A DNA stretch of 26,539 bases from JARIHD01 sp964503715. Its GTDB lineage: Bacteria; Patescibacteriota; Saccharimonadia; Saccharimonadales; UBA4665. Below, piece after piece: positions 1 to 7,474 of this stretch; position 1 is the stretch's first letter; every line of letters starts with the position of its first letter. The notes under the pieces are model-generated. The model saw nothing but the letters and a program-made list of their open reading frames with translations, had not been told where the DNA came from and did not search any database. The stretch is taken from assembly GCA_964503715.1 (NCBI GenBank), contig CAZDAD010000010.1:1-26539 (forward strand), read 5' to 3'. The position numbers and the translations under genes were made by a program.

Positions 1-233
1 TAGTACGAGAGGACCGGGGCGGACGCACCGCTGGTGTATCAGTTGTTCTACCAAGAGCATTGCTGAGTAGCTATGTGCGGAATAGATAAGCGCTGAAAGC
101 ATATTAAGCGCGAAACTAGTCTCAAGATTAGATTTCCCTATGGAGGGCCCTGATAGACGATCAGGTTGATAGGCACTAGATAGAAGTATGGCAACATATG
201 TAGTCGAGGTGTACTAATAGCCCCATTGACTTT
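1..233 (+). rRNA. rrl: 23S ribosomal RNA, 3' end (5' truncated by window)
   Basis: The window opens on the sarcin-ricin loop (AGTACGAGAGGACC at positions 3-16), the universally conserved factor-binding loop of domain VI. Typical 3'-terminal text follows, including the GTACTAAT near 211-218. The mature 3' end is estimated at about 233, where the match to the usual terminal helix stops; its 5' partner lies outside the window, so the end is uncertain by several bases. The 5S gene follows after about 185 bases with no tRNA between. Confidence 0.95.
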
Positions 234-238
234 TTATG

Positions 239-372
239 TTCTCTCATTCTATCTCTTTCGAGAGATGTGGATGAGAGAATAGCATTTGACTGGTTGTTGG
301 TGTATAACATACGTTGTACAACCCGTTTGTCGAACAAACGCTTTAACATCTCTAACCCGTGCGCTAGAGATG
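239..372 (+). other. 23S-5S transcribed spacer with local hairpins
   Basis: The spacer holds no tRNA. It contains three clear local hairpins: TTCTCTCAT (239-247) with ATGAGAGAA (271-279), enclosing an inner ATCTC/GAGAT stem; CGTTTGT/ACAAACG (324-330 with 334-340); and CATCTCTA/TAGAGATG (347-354 with 365-372). They probably serve pre-rRNA folding and processing. Short open frames here are not credible genes. Confidence 0.6.
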
Positions 373-419
373 GACATCGACTTGGCTCTTGGCATTCCTA
401 CGGGATTTGCAAGAGCAAA

Positions 420-533
420 GTCGGTGCCCATAGCACGAGGGAACCACCTGTTCCCATTCCGAACACAGCAGTTAAGCCTCGTAGCGGTTACAATACTTGG
501 GGTCCACCCCTGGGAAAATAGCACGGTGCCGAA
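420..533 (+). rRNA. rrf: 5S ribosomal RNA
   Basis: The conserved 5S core (CCTGTTCCCATTCCGAACAC, about 449-468) is followed by AGTTAAGC, as in all bacterial 5S genes. The two ends pair as helix I: TCGGTGCC at 421-428 with GGTGCCGA at 525-532, including two G-U pairs. Length is about 114 nt, normal for 5S. The exact ends are inferred from helix I. A strong terminator begins about eight bases downstream. Confidence 0.95.
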
Positions 534-540
534 TTATAAA

Positions 541-569
541 ACAGACACCCGAATAGGGTGTCTGTTTTT
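541..569 (+). terminator. Rho-independent terminator of the rRNA operon
   Basis: A perfect 10-bp stem, ACAGACACCC (541-550) with GGGTGTCTGT (556-565), loop GAATA, runs straight into a T-rich tail. It follows the 5S gene immediately and should end the rRNA transcript. Confidence 0.92.
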
Positions 570-575
570 CGTTTC

Positions 576-630
576 GAGTATGCGAGAAACATAAAACTGC
601 TTGCTGTTTTATTGAGTATGCGAGAAACAT
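576..630. repeat. 17-bp direct repeat flanking a small hairpin
   Basis: GAGTATGCGAGAAACAT occurs exactly at 576-592 and 614-630. Between the copies is a hairpin, ATAAAAC with GTTTTAT (about 591-611). It lies between two terminators behind the rRNA operon. No function is recognised; it may mark past recombination at this site. Confidence 0.7.
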
Positions 631-636
631 CCTGAG

Positions 637-660
637 GACCCTCCAAATAGGAGGGTCTTT
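637..660 (+). terminator. Second rho-independent terminator
   Basis: GACCCTCC (637-644) pairs with GGAGGGTC (650-657) around an AAATA loop, followed by a short T-run. It is a back-up terminator behind the rRNA operon and insulates the Fic gene. Confidence 0.85.
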
Positions 661-712
661 ATCTGTTTAGGGGCAGCCGAACAGGGTGTCTTTTTTCGAG
701 TAAATTATTAAA

Positions 713-806
713 TGTACAATTCAGTAAAATATGTACATTTACGATGATGATGTGATACAATTTTGTGTATGTACAATTTGTACATACATTGTACATACTT
801 TGTACA
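713..806. promoter_or_regulatory. Array of six TGTACA palindromes upstream of the Fic gene
   Basis: TGTACA occurs at 713, 732, 770, 779, 790 and 801. The last three sit in 11-bp tandem steps (TTGTACATAC-like units), one helical turn apart. A TATAAA (807-812) follows at once and may be the -10, so a bound regulator would block it. The Fic protein downstream ends in a winged-helix domain, and autoregulation through these sites is a reasonable inference. Confidence 0.65.
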
Positions 807-840
807 TATAAATTGAGTACTGTTAGAGGAGCTATTACTT

Positions 841-2184
841 ATGGATACCGAAGCAGAGAAAATAATAGTCAGGGTACCTAGTGACAACATTGATAAAGAC
901 AATGTTCTTGAGGTGTTGACCAATAACAGGGCTTCGTTTATGAAATATATGCGTGAGATATCTGACAAGAATTATTTGCATTGGGAGAAGGCAAGGTTCG
1001 TGCAACCTCCTGATGGCATTACGGCAGCAGAGGCTTGGCATATCGCCAGGGATATCAGAAAACTAGGCGCATCTCCAACCCCAGTAAACTCGGATAATGG
1101 CGATAGTTTTACGCTTTTTAGACCAAACTATACAGATAGGCTGCTCAGGGAAATCGACATGCACACTGGTGGCGATTTTATCGTAAATCTAAATTCACAC
1201 ACAAAAACCTCCAAAGCAGAACGTCAGCAATATCTTACTCGAGGGATTATCGAAGAAGCTATTGCATCGAGCCAGTTAGAGGGTGCCAGCACCACACGGC
1301 AGTACGCCAAAAAAATGATAGCTGAGAATAAGCACCCCAGGACTAAAGATGAATGGATGATATTAAACAATTACAGAACACTCCAAGCGATTGACGATAC
1401 ATATAAGAACCAAGAGTTGTCCCTCCAGATGTTAGTAGAGCTTCAGGCTTCTCTGACAGAAAACACCCATGATCCTGAGGTCGTGGGGAGGCTGCGCAAG
1501 GATAGCGATAATATTGTAGTCGAGTATCAGGGTAAAGTAGCACACGTACCCCCCAAGGAAGCTTTTGTCAGGCAGGAGCTGGACAGACTAATCCAATATG
1601 TGAATGATGATAATAATTGGGTGCACCCAGTAATCAAGTCGATAATAATACATTTTTGGATTGGCTACCTACACCCCTTTATTGATGGTAACGGCAGGCT
1701 CGCCCGAACCTTGTTTTACTGGTATATGCTCAAGAATGGCTATTGGGCTATATCTTATTTACCTATATCGATGGTGATTAAGCGTGCGCCCAAAAAATAT
1801 GCCTACGCCTTTATCTACTCAGAACAAGACAACCTAGACATGACGTACTTCTTTGACTATCACATCAAGCAGGTCAAGAAGGCTATAGATGAGTTCCTTG
1901 ACTATGTAGACAGAGGGCGACAGGAGAATATAGAAGTTGAGCGCAATCTCGAGGGCGTGATGCTCAATGCTAATGATAGACAAAAGCAGATTGTTCACTA
2001 TCTTTCACTCGATAGCAGTAATTTTGTCACTATAACTTCTCACATGACCCTTAGTGGCGTGGCTAGGGGAACTGCTAGGGCCGATATACTGAGGCTCAAA
2101 AAACATGGATTAATCGAACCGCAAAAGGTCGGGACAAATATTAGATACTTCGCCACTGATAAGCTGAGATTAAAAAAAGACTAA
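841..2184 (+). CDS. Fic family protein (class II, with C-terminal winged helix)
   Basis: The 447-aa protein carries the Fic active-site motif HPFIDGNGRLAR at residues 278-289, with the catalytic His and the phosphate-binding GNGR. Fic enzymes usually transfer AMP from ATP to a hydroxyl side chain of a target protein. An inhibitory-helix motif SSQLEG at 143-148 fits [S/T]xxxE[G/N] placed before the Fic core, so this is a class II, self-inhibited Fic. Residues about 375-440 look like a winged helix-turn-helix, common in Fic regulators. The start is supported by AGAGGAG (825-831) nine bases upstream. There is no small separate FicA-like antitoxin gene, consistent with the inhibitory helix being in cis. 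The gene looks AT-richer than the core genes and may be acquired. The target protein cannot be told from sequence. Confidence 0.9.
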   Translation: MDTEAEKIIVRVPSDNIDKDNVLEVLTNNRASFMKYMREISDKNYLHWEKARFVQPPDGITAAEAWHIARDIRKLGASPTPVNSDNGDSFTLFRPNYTDRLLREIDMHTGGDFIVNLNSHTKTSKAERQQYLTRGIIEEAIASSQLEGASTTRQYAKKMIAENKHPRTKDEWMILNNYRTLQAIDDTYKNQELSLQMLVELQASLTENTHDPEVVGRLRKDSDNIVVEYQGKVAHVPPKEAFVRQELDRLIQYVNDDNNWVHPVIKSIIIHFWIGYLHPFIDGNGRLARTLFYWYMLKNGYWAISYLPISMVIKRAPKKYAYAFIYSEQDNLDMTYFFDYHIKQVKKAIDEFLDYVDRGRQENIEVERNLEGVMLNANDRQKQIVHYLSLDSSNFVTITSHMTLSGVARGTARADILRLKKHGLIEPQKVGTNIRYFATDKLRLKKD

Positions 2185-2195
2185 AAGGCCTACTA

Positions 2196-2224
2196 TTGAC
2201 ATAAGCTCTATTTTGTACTATAAT
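2196..2224 (+). promoter_or_regulatory. Consensus sigma70-type promoter
   Basis: TTGACA (2196-2201), a 17-bp spacer and TATAAT (2219-2224): an exact match to the bacterial housekeeping consensus, 39 bases before the GTG start of the next gene. It predicts strong expression. Confidence 0.9.
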
Positions 2225-2263
2225 ACATATTCGCCTCGAAAGAGACAGAAAGTGTGAAATAAA

Positions 2264-2668
2264 GTGAGTGAATTTTATAGCGACGGTGAAGGTGGGTTCT
2301 ACAAAGCTGCTGTACTTGGCTTAACGGCGTTAAACGTAGTCAATATATATTTGCAAACGACCAATAACAAGACTGTCATGGTCGATAGAAACCTGACTGT
2401 ATGTAATACAGTGGGTCTCAAGGGTGGTCGTGCTTCAGAGAGAACCTTTGAGGCTGCGGGTTCTGACCACAAGAAGCAAACCTATATGATTGATGCCAAT
2501 GGCAAGAGCAAGGGTGTTATGTACGGTACCCTCAAAGATGGTGTTTCGTATCGTGTGACTACTTCAGGAAAACCTGATCTATTCTCGGACCGTAAGCCCG
2601 TAGTAGTTGACCTGGACGGTCAGATGAACAAGCAGCATCCAGAATGGTGTACTGATATTGCCAAATAA
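2264..2668 (+). CDS. Hypothetical protein, 134 aa
   Basis: No family is recognised. The frame starts with GTG at 2264, placed just behind an exact consensus promoter, which is the main argument that it is real. No good Shine-Dalgarno is visible. Residues about 12-28 are mildly hydrophobic, but there is no convincing membrane helix or cleavage site. The rest is polar with Gly, Lys and Asp, including a DANGKSKG stretch near residue 85. Two cysteines (47 and near the C-terminus) do not make a metal motif. It sits between Fic and a KGG protein in a stretch of accessory-looking genes. Expression may be high and constitutive. Confidence 0.6.
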   Translation: MSEFYSDGEGGFYKAAVLGLTALNVVNIYLQTTNNKTVMVDRNLTVCNTVGLKGGRASERTFEAAGSDHKKQTYMIDANGKSKGVMYGTLKDGVSYRVTTSGKPDLFSDRKPVVVDLDGQMNKQHPEWCTDIAK

Positions 2669-2700
2669 TCCATGCTAACTCTGTTAAAACGCAAGCGGTG

Positions 2701-2729
2701 TTGACAACAGAGCGTAAGCGTGTTATTAT
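2701..2729 (+). promoter_or_regulatory. Promoter of the KGG gene leader
   Basis: TTGACA (2701-2706), a 17-bp spacer and TATTAT (2724-2729). Transcription should start near 2736, about 30 bases before a terminator-like hairpin and 126 bases before the KGG start codon. Confidence 0.85.
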
Positions 2730-2735
2730 ACTTAT

Positions 2736-2806
2736 GATTTCGCCAAAAGGAAATCAAAAACTTCAGAGGGTTTGAAGCCACAATTATGGCAACAAACCCT
2801 CTTTTT
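2736..2806 (+). ncRNA. Leader or small RNA ending in an intrinsic terminator
   Basis: From the predicted start (~2736) the RNA runs into a long hairpin: AGAGGGTTT (2765-2773) with AAACCCTCT (2794-2802), plus an inner GCCA/TGGC stem, followed by TTTTATTT. This would give a ~70-nt RNA. TTCGCCAA (2739-2746) is perfectly complementary to TTGGCGAA (2827-2834) beyond the terminator, so two folds may compete. It is either an attenuator for the KGG gene or an independent small RNA. No known riboswitch class is recognised. Confidence 0.55.
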
Positions 2807-2861
2807 ATTTCCTTACAGAGTGGAGATTGGCGAAACAGAAACTTAAAGGGAGGTTTCTAGC

Positions 2862-3062
2862 ATGGCTGGAACAAAGAATGGCGGCATGGCTGCTGCTAAG
2901 ACTAACAAGACCAAGTATGGCGCAGATTTCTACGCTCGTATTGGCGCAATTGGCGGTAAAAAGGGTCACACCGGTGGCTTTGCTGCTAACCCAGAACTAG
3001 CTCGTATAGCTGGTCAGAAGGGTGGCCGTATATCACGCCGCACTAAGAGTGTTGAAGCCTAG
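2862..3062 (+). CDS. KGG-repeat (GsiB-like) stress protein
   Basis: This 66-aa basic, glycine-rich protein has the repeat pattern of the KGG domain: IGAIGGKKGHTGGFAANPE at about residues 27-45, then ELARIAGQKGGR at about 45-56. KGG proteins are small, hydrophilic and often stress-induced, related to GsiB of Bacillus; the molecular role is not established. The start has an excellent ribosome site (GGGAGG, 2848-2853). Expression is probably conditional because a terminator-like hairpin lies between promoter and start. A strong bidirectional terminator follows the gene. Confidence 0.75.
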   Translation: MAGTKNGGMAAAKTNKTKYGADFYARIGAIGGKKGHTGGFAANPELARIAGQKGGRISRRTKSVEA

Positions 3063-3095
3063 TCTGTAGACAGGCATAAGGTCTTACCCTCTCGC

Positions 3096-3125
3096 AAATA
3101 CCCCTGCTTAGGCAGGGGTATTTTT
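3096..3125. terminator. Bidirectional terminator between convergent genes
   Basis: AAATACCCCTGC (3096-3107) pairs perfectly over 12 bp with GCAGGGGTATTT (3112-3123), loop TTAG, with T-rich flanks on both strands. It ends the KGG transcript. The minus-strand metallopeptidase reads into the stem, its stop codon lying at 3108-3110. Confidence 0.9.
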
Positions 3126-3611
3126 ATTGCTACGTAGGCTACGCCTGTACGGACGGCATAGGCGGCTATTGGTGACTCTCCAGGTCGAATCGCAATTGAG
3201 ACACACATACTCGTGTAAATCGCGTTGTACGCCATGTGCGGAGCATGTAGGACAGGTGCTGCGGCGGTGGAGCCAGTCTCTGTAGGTATCAAGGCAATCT
3301 TGGACATGAGATTCATCAAAATCGATTTTGTGGGTCGCTGCGAGTTCCTTGGCTCTGTCCCAGGCTTCGGCTTCCTTGCGGAGCAAATCTACATCGCTTT
3401 TGAAGGTATTGTGGCCACTCAGGGCGTGGCCTAGCTCATGTATCAGAGCTAGTGTGTCGGTATACTTGTCGCTGTCGCAGTAGAAGACTTCTTTGGTCCT
3501 AGGCGACCAGGTGGCTCGTTCACCCACAACGAACTTTATATCGGGGTATTGCCTGGACAGATCCTTAACTAGCTGGTCCATATTTACTCTTGGCCAGGTC
3601 GTAGCAACCAT
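3108..3611 (-). CDS. HELGH zinc metallopeptidase with zinc-ribbon tail (ImmA/IrrE-like)
   Basis: The 167-aa protein has the zincin motif HELGHALSGH near residues 58-67, followed by EAEAW about 15 residues later, as in ImmA/IrrE-type endopeptidases, which cleave repressors or regulators. A CPTC...CLNC zinc ribbon follows near residues 118-140. No DNA-binding domain is seen. The frame overlaps the 3' end of the upstream ROK kinase. An internal ATG at 3581, ten codons in, with AAGAG just before it, is an equally good start and reduces the overlap to 17 bases. The two genes are probably translationally coupled. The last codons and the stop lie inside the terminator stem. The substrate is unknown; no repressor gene is directly adjacent. 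Confidence 0.75.
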   Translation of the reverse strand: MVATTWPRVNMDQLVKDLSRQYPDIKFVVGERATWSPRTKEVFYCDSDKYTDTLALIHELGHALSGHNTFKSDVDLLRKEAEAWDRAKELAATHKIDFDESHVQDCLDTYRDWLHRRSTCPTCSAHGVQRDLHEYVCLNCDSTWRVTNSRLCRPYRRSLRSNKNTPA

Positions 3612-4380
3612 AGACTACGGCTTCTTCTGGCCTTTTGGCTTTAATTATCGGTGGTATAGGAGTAATCGGTGTCTCGAACCGTTTTAGCTCGGCCTCTAGC
3701 ATAGGCTTGAACTTGTCTAGGTGAGTGCCAACGCCGCCGCCCATAACAATGACGTCGGGCTGTATGAAAGTAATCAAGTCGAACATACCAACGGCTAGGT
3801 TGCGAGCTACTTTTTCCCAGATACGCTTGTCTGTAATGTCACTGGCTCTTAACCCGAACTGGGCTACAATGGCTTTGCCAGAGGCAAAATCTTCCCACTT
3901 TTGGAGTTTGCCGTTATGCTCGAGTAGTATTTCGCCGCCCTCAGAATCCTCGAAGTCGGGGTCGATTTGCTGGTTGCTAATAACGCCAGTGCCTATGCCC
4001 GTGCTGACCGTTATATACAGAACGTTACTATATTGCTTTACCATCATGGCCTCTGATAGGCCTGCGAGATTGGCGTCGTTGTCGATGGCTACGGGGATAT
4101 GCATGAACTTCTTGATGTCTTGGACTAGTGGTACATTTCGCCAGGGAAGATTGCCGAAAGCCACCACGGTGCCATTATCTCTGTTGATGCGGCCAGGTGC
4201 AGCCACGCCAACAGCTATGAAATCCTTGTGTTCAAGCCCGTATATGGCAGCACAGAGTTCCCTGAGGAACGTAGCGTAGGTTTTGGGCGTGGGGAACTTG
4301 GCACTTTCGCTAATGATGCCTTCGTTGGTGATGGCTGCGACCAAAGTTTTGGTGCCACCGATATCAATTGCTAGGTACAT
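3565..4380 (-). CDS. ROK family sugar kinase (glucokinase-like)
   Basis: The 271-aa protein shows the ROK fold. The ATP-binding DIGGTKT is at residues 6-12, a GVAAPG segment at about 58-63, DNDAN at 100-104 with the catalytic Asp102, and STGIGTG at 126-132. ROK kinases phosphorylate glucose, N-acetylmannosamine or related sugars with ATP in the cytosol. The usual zinc-binding cysteine cluster (CxCGxxGCxE) that should follow the NG near residue 156 is missing: the stretch to the FASG motif has no cysteine. The protein is shorter than most ROK enzymes (~300 aa). Substrate cannot be inferred. A TATACT on the minus strand (4410-4415) may be its -10. It forms an overlapping pair with the metallopeptidase downstream. 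Confidence 0.88.
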   Translation of the reverse strand: MYLAIDIGGTKTLVAAITNEGIISESAKFPTPKTYATFLRELCAAIYGLEHKDFIAVGVAAPGRINRDNGTVVAFGNLPWRNVPLVQDIKKFMHIPVAIDNDANLAGLSEAMMVKQYSNVLYITVSTGIGTGVISNQQIDPDFEDSEGGEILLEHNGKLQKWEDFASGKAIVAQFGLRASDITDKRIWEKVARNLAVGMFDLITFIQPDVIVMGGGVGTHLDKFKPMLEAELKRFETPITPIPPIIKAKRPEEAVVYGCYDLAKSKYGPAS

Positions 4381-4459
4381 AATCCCCCCGATTTTGCCTG
4401 TTTTTCTTAAGTATAGCGTAGCATGAGGCGGCCCCAGTTTCCAACACTCTGAGCACCTT

Positions 4460-4488
4460 TTGACCTAAGGGGTGATAACAGGTATAAT
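4460..4488 (+). promoter_or_regulatory. Promoter of the S1-infB unit
   Basis: TTGACC (4460-4465), a 17-bp spacer and TATAAT (4483-4488). It gives a leader of about 70 nt before the S1 gene. Confidence 0.85.
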
Positions 4489-4563
4489 AAGGGTAATCTT
4501 GTGACGGGGCGCTGAGAAAGTGTCTCTCGCTAGAAATACATTTCGAAGGAGGCATGTAGAAGC

Positions 4564-5628
4564 ATGTCAAAAACTACAATAACAATGGATGAGCTGCTGG
4601 CCAGCCAAGATATCAAGCGCCTAGAGGCAGGTGATATCGTGGAAGGTACTGTTAGCTCTGTCAAAAAGCATGAGGTCTGGATTGATCTAGGTGCGCAGGG
4701 TGTCGGTGTTGTAATGCGCCGCGAGATTGGCCACGGCCAAACTTTAGAGGCTGGCCAACAGGTTACGGTCAGTGTTATCGACCCTGAAATGGACGAGGGC
4801 CACGCCCTATTATCCATGAAGCGTGCCGCTAAGGATCGCGGCTGGGATGAACTACGTCGTCTATTTGAGGGGCAGGAAGTTGTCGAAATCAGCCCTTACG
4901 ACGCTAACCGTGGCGGTTTGCTGGTTGAGCTAGAAGGTATACGTGGATTCTTGCCCGTATCACAGCTAGCTGCTGGTCACTACCCACGTGTCTCGGGTGC
5001 TGACAAGGATGAGATTTTGCAGAAGCTCAATGCCTTGGTCAACCAAACTTTGCGTGTTCGTATCTTGGACGTTAGTCGCAAGGACAACAAGCTTATCTTC
5101 TCTGAGAAGGAAGCTGTCAAGGACGATATGCAGGCTCGCTTTGCTGAGCTCAAGATTGGTGATGTTGTCGAAGGTGTTGTTACCGGAGTTATCGACTTTG
5201 GTGCATTCGTCAATGTTGCTGGTATCGAAGGCCTAATCCACATCTCTGAGATTTCTTGGGAGCGTGTCGAAGACCCACGTAACTACGTTAAGGTCGGTGA
5301 TACGGTTAAGGCCAAGATTATCGCCATTGATAAGGATCGCCTAAGCCTAAGTCTCAAGCAAATGAGCGAAGACCCATGGCTACAGGAAGTTAAGGCTTTC
5401 AACAAGGGTGATATGGTTGACGGTAAGATTACTCGCATCACACCATTTGGCGCTTTTGTTCAGTTGAGCCCAAGTGTTGAAGCTTTGGTACACGTATCAG
5501 AGATGAGCGATGATGAAGGTGCTGATCCACAGCAAATCTTTAAGCTCAACGAAAAGAAGCAGTTCAAGGTTATCGATATAGATACCGAGGCCCGCAAGAT
5601 TGCGCTTAGCCTCAAAGCTGCTAAGTAG
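4564..5628 (+). CDS. rpsA: S1 RNA-binding domain protein (30S ribosomal protein S1-like)
   Basis: The 354-aa protein is built of four S1 (OB-fold) domains, at roughly residues 20-90, 100-180, 190-262 and 277-352. The third and fourth carry the classic pattern GxVxxxxxFGAFV..GxEGLIHISE. S1 proteins bind mRNA on the 30S subunit and help recruit messages, especially those with weak Shine-Dalgarno sites. Enterobacterial S1 has six domains; four is common in other phyla. AAGGAGG (4546-4552) lies eleven bases before the ATG. The gene is next to infB, which fits a role in initiation. The first two domains are more divergent, as expected for ribosome-docking repeats. Confidence 0.85.
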   Translation: MSKTTITMDELLASQDIKRLEAGDIVEGTVSSVKKHEVWIDLGAQGVGVVMRREIGHGQTLEAGQQVTVSVIDPEMDEGHALLSMKRAAKDRGWDELRRLFEGQEVVEISPYDANRGGLLVELEGIRGFLPVSQLAAGHYPRVSGADKDEILQKLNALVNQTLRVRILDVSRKDNKLIFSEKEAVKDDMQARFAELKIGDVVEGVVTGVIDFGAFVNVAGIEGLIHISEISWERVEDPRNYVKVGDTVKAKIIAIDKDRLSLSLKQMSEDPWLQEVKAFNKGDMVDGKITRITPFGAFVQLSPSVEALVHVSEMSDDEGADPQQIFKLNEKKQFKVIDIDTEARKIALSLKAAK

Positions 5629-5685
5629 TTAACAATAACGCTAATCGAAGCGTCTGAAGACGCGTAGAAGAAGGAGAACCAACGA

Positions 5686-7452
5686 ATGGCTCGAACAATA
5701 GAAATCGAAGACATGATAACCGTCGGTGCTCTGGCTGAAAAGCTTGATCTGCCTGCTACGCGTCTGATTGGCGAATTGATGAAGAACGGGGTCATGGTGA
5801 CCATTAATGAGCGTATTGACTTTGATACGGCTCAGATTATCATTGATGAACTCAAGTTGGATGTGCAGCTCACTAGGAAGCCTCAGGAGGAGCTAGCACC
5901 ACGTCATGCCAAGAAGGCCGAGCATAGCGACAAGGCTGAATCTAGGCCGCCTGTAGTAGCCGTAATGGGACATGTCGATCACGGTAAAACCAGCTTGCTG
6001 GATGCTATCCGTGGCGCCCAAGTTGCCAAAGGTGAGGCTGGCGGTATTACTCAGCATATTTCGGCTTATCAGATTAAGCATGGTGAGCGGGCCATAACTT
6101 TTCTAGATACCCCTGGCCATGAGGCTTTTGCAGCTATCCGTGAGCATGGTGCGCACCTGACTGACATCGCTGTAATTGTCATCGCTGCCGACGACGGCAT
6201 TAAGCCTCAGACTCTTGAGGCGATTCGCTTTGCTCGTAAGGCGGGCGTCAAGATTATTATTGCCCTAAACAAGATGGACAAAGAAGGTGCGGATGCTAAC
6301 CGCGCCAAGCAACAGCTTGCCGAAAATGACCTAATGCCCGAGGAGTGGGGTGGTGACACGGTTATAGTCGAAGTTTCGGCCAAGACCAAGATGGGTATCG
6401 ACAACCTACTAGATATGATACTTTTGGTAGCCGATGTCGAGGACTTTAGGGCTGAGACTGATGTTGATGCTACGGGTCTAATTATTGAGTCTCATCTTGA
6501 ACAGGGCCGTGGCCCGATAGCCAATGCTCTAGTAGAAGAGGGCGTATTGAAGTCTGGTTCATTCATTGTTGCGGGCGCTACCTATGCCAAGATTAAGACT
6601 CTTCTAGCCAGTGATGATACTGTCCTCAAGGAGGCATTCCCATCATCGCCAGTTGAGATAAGCGGCTTCAAGTCCTTGCCTGAGTTTGGTGACGAATTCG
6701 TGGCTGTTAAGGACGAAAAGACTGCTCGTCAAATGGCCCAGAAGGCAGCCGATCAGCAACGTTCGACATCTGGCCGTGCTGACATGACTAGTAGTGAACT
6801 GATTCGTATCATCAACCGCAGTAACCAGATTAACCAGTTCAATGTTGTCATTAGGGCTGACGTGGCGGGTTCGTTGACCTCTGTTGTAGATAGCCTCAAG
6901 GCTCTCGACACCGATGAGGTAGCTGTCAATGTGATTGGCTCGGGTGTTGGTACGATTACCGAGAATGATTTGCATGTGGCCTCCAGTGACGGCAACGCCG
7001 TAATCTATGGCTTTAATGTTCAGGCACCGACTAATATCAAGCGTTTGGCCGCCCGTGACAAGGTACAAATCCGTCTCTATAACGTCATATATGAGCTAAT
7101 TGATGATGCAAAGGCTGAGCTAACTAAGTTGCTTGTGCCAGAGGTAGTCGAAACAGCCCAGGGCAGGCTAGTGGTAAAGGCTGTGTTCAAGACCACCAAA
7201 ACAGAGGTCATATGCGGTGGTGAAGTCACCAAGGGGCACCTAATCGTTCCATCTTTTGCCCGATTAATCCGTGATGGTGAGGAATTAGCAGAAGTTGAGG
7301 TGACTAACCTCAAGCGTGGTCCACAGGACGCCAAAGAAGTCCAAGAAGGTGAGATGTGCGGCGCTAGCATAAAGACTCAGTCTAAGCTGGATTTGCAAGA
7401 GGGTGATCACTTAGAATTCTTTACAAGGTCAACTGTAACTAGGACGCTGTAA
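5686..7452 (+). CDS. infB: Translation initiation factor IF-2
   Basis: IF-2 is the GTPase that places fMet-tRNA on the 30S subunit and promotes subunit joining. The G1 loop GHVDHGKT is at residues 95-102, followed by DTPGHEAF, NKMD and SAK motifs, and then domains II, III and the fMet-tRNA-binding C-terminal domain. At 588 aa it is much shorter than E. coli IF-2; the N-terminal extension is reduced to one IF2_N-type helical domain (about residues 1-55). AAGGAG (5671-5676) supports the start. It lies 57 bases after the S1 gene, presumably in the same transcript. The fmt and def genes downstream on the other strand belong to the same process. Confidence 0.97.
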   Translation: MARTIEIEDMITVGALAEKLDLPATRLIGELMKNGVMVTINERIDFDTAQIIIDELKLDVQLTRKPQEELAPRHAKKAEHSDKAESRPPVVAVMGHVDHGKTSLLDAIRGAQVAKGEAGGITQHISAYQIKHGERAITFLDTPGHEAFAAIREHGAHLTDIAVIVIAADDGIKPQTLEAIRFARKAGVKIIIALNKMDKEGADANRAKQQLAENDLMPEEWGGDTVIVEVSAKTKMGIDNLLDMILLVADVEDFRAETDVDATGLIIESHLEQGRGPIANALVEEGVLKSGSFIVAGATYAKIKTLLASDDTVLKEAFPSSPVEISGFKSLPEFGDEFVAVKDEKTARQMAQKAADQQRSTSGRADMTSSELIRIINRSNQINQFNVVIRADVAGSLTSVVDSLKALDTDEVAVNVIGSGVGTITENDLHVASSDGNAVIYGFNVQAPTNIKRLAARDKVQIRLYNVIYELIDDAKAELTKLLVPEVVETAQGRLVVKAVFKTTKTEVICGGEVTKGHLIVPSFARLIRDGEELAEVEVTNLKRGPQDAKEVQEGEMCGASIKTQSKLDLQEGDHLEFFTRSTVTRTL

Positions 7453-7459
7453 AGCGTGC

Positions 7460-7465
7460 TACAAT
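7460..7465 (+). promoter_or_regulatory. Likely -10 box of a leaderless promoter
   Basis: TACAAT sits nine bases before the ATG at 7475, overlapping the end of the infB region. No good -35 and no Shine-Dalgarno are visible. The geometry matches that of rpsU and ftsA in this window. Confidence 0.5.
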
Positions 7466-7474
7466 GGGTGCATA

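Noticed and set aside
239..420. A tRNA in the 23S-5S spacer
   Set aside because: The spacer has only simple hairpins; no cloverleaf, no T-arm consensus and no CCA end were found.
841..2668. A FicTA toxin-antitoxin pair formed by Fic and the 134-aa protein
   Set aside because: The Fic protein carries its own inhibitory motif in cis (class II), and the 134-aa protein has a separate consensus promoter and no inhibitory-helix motif.
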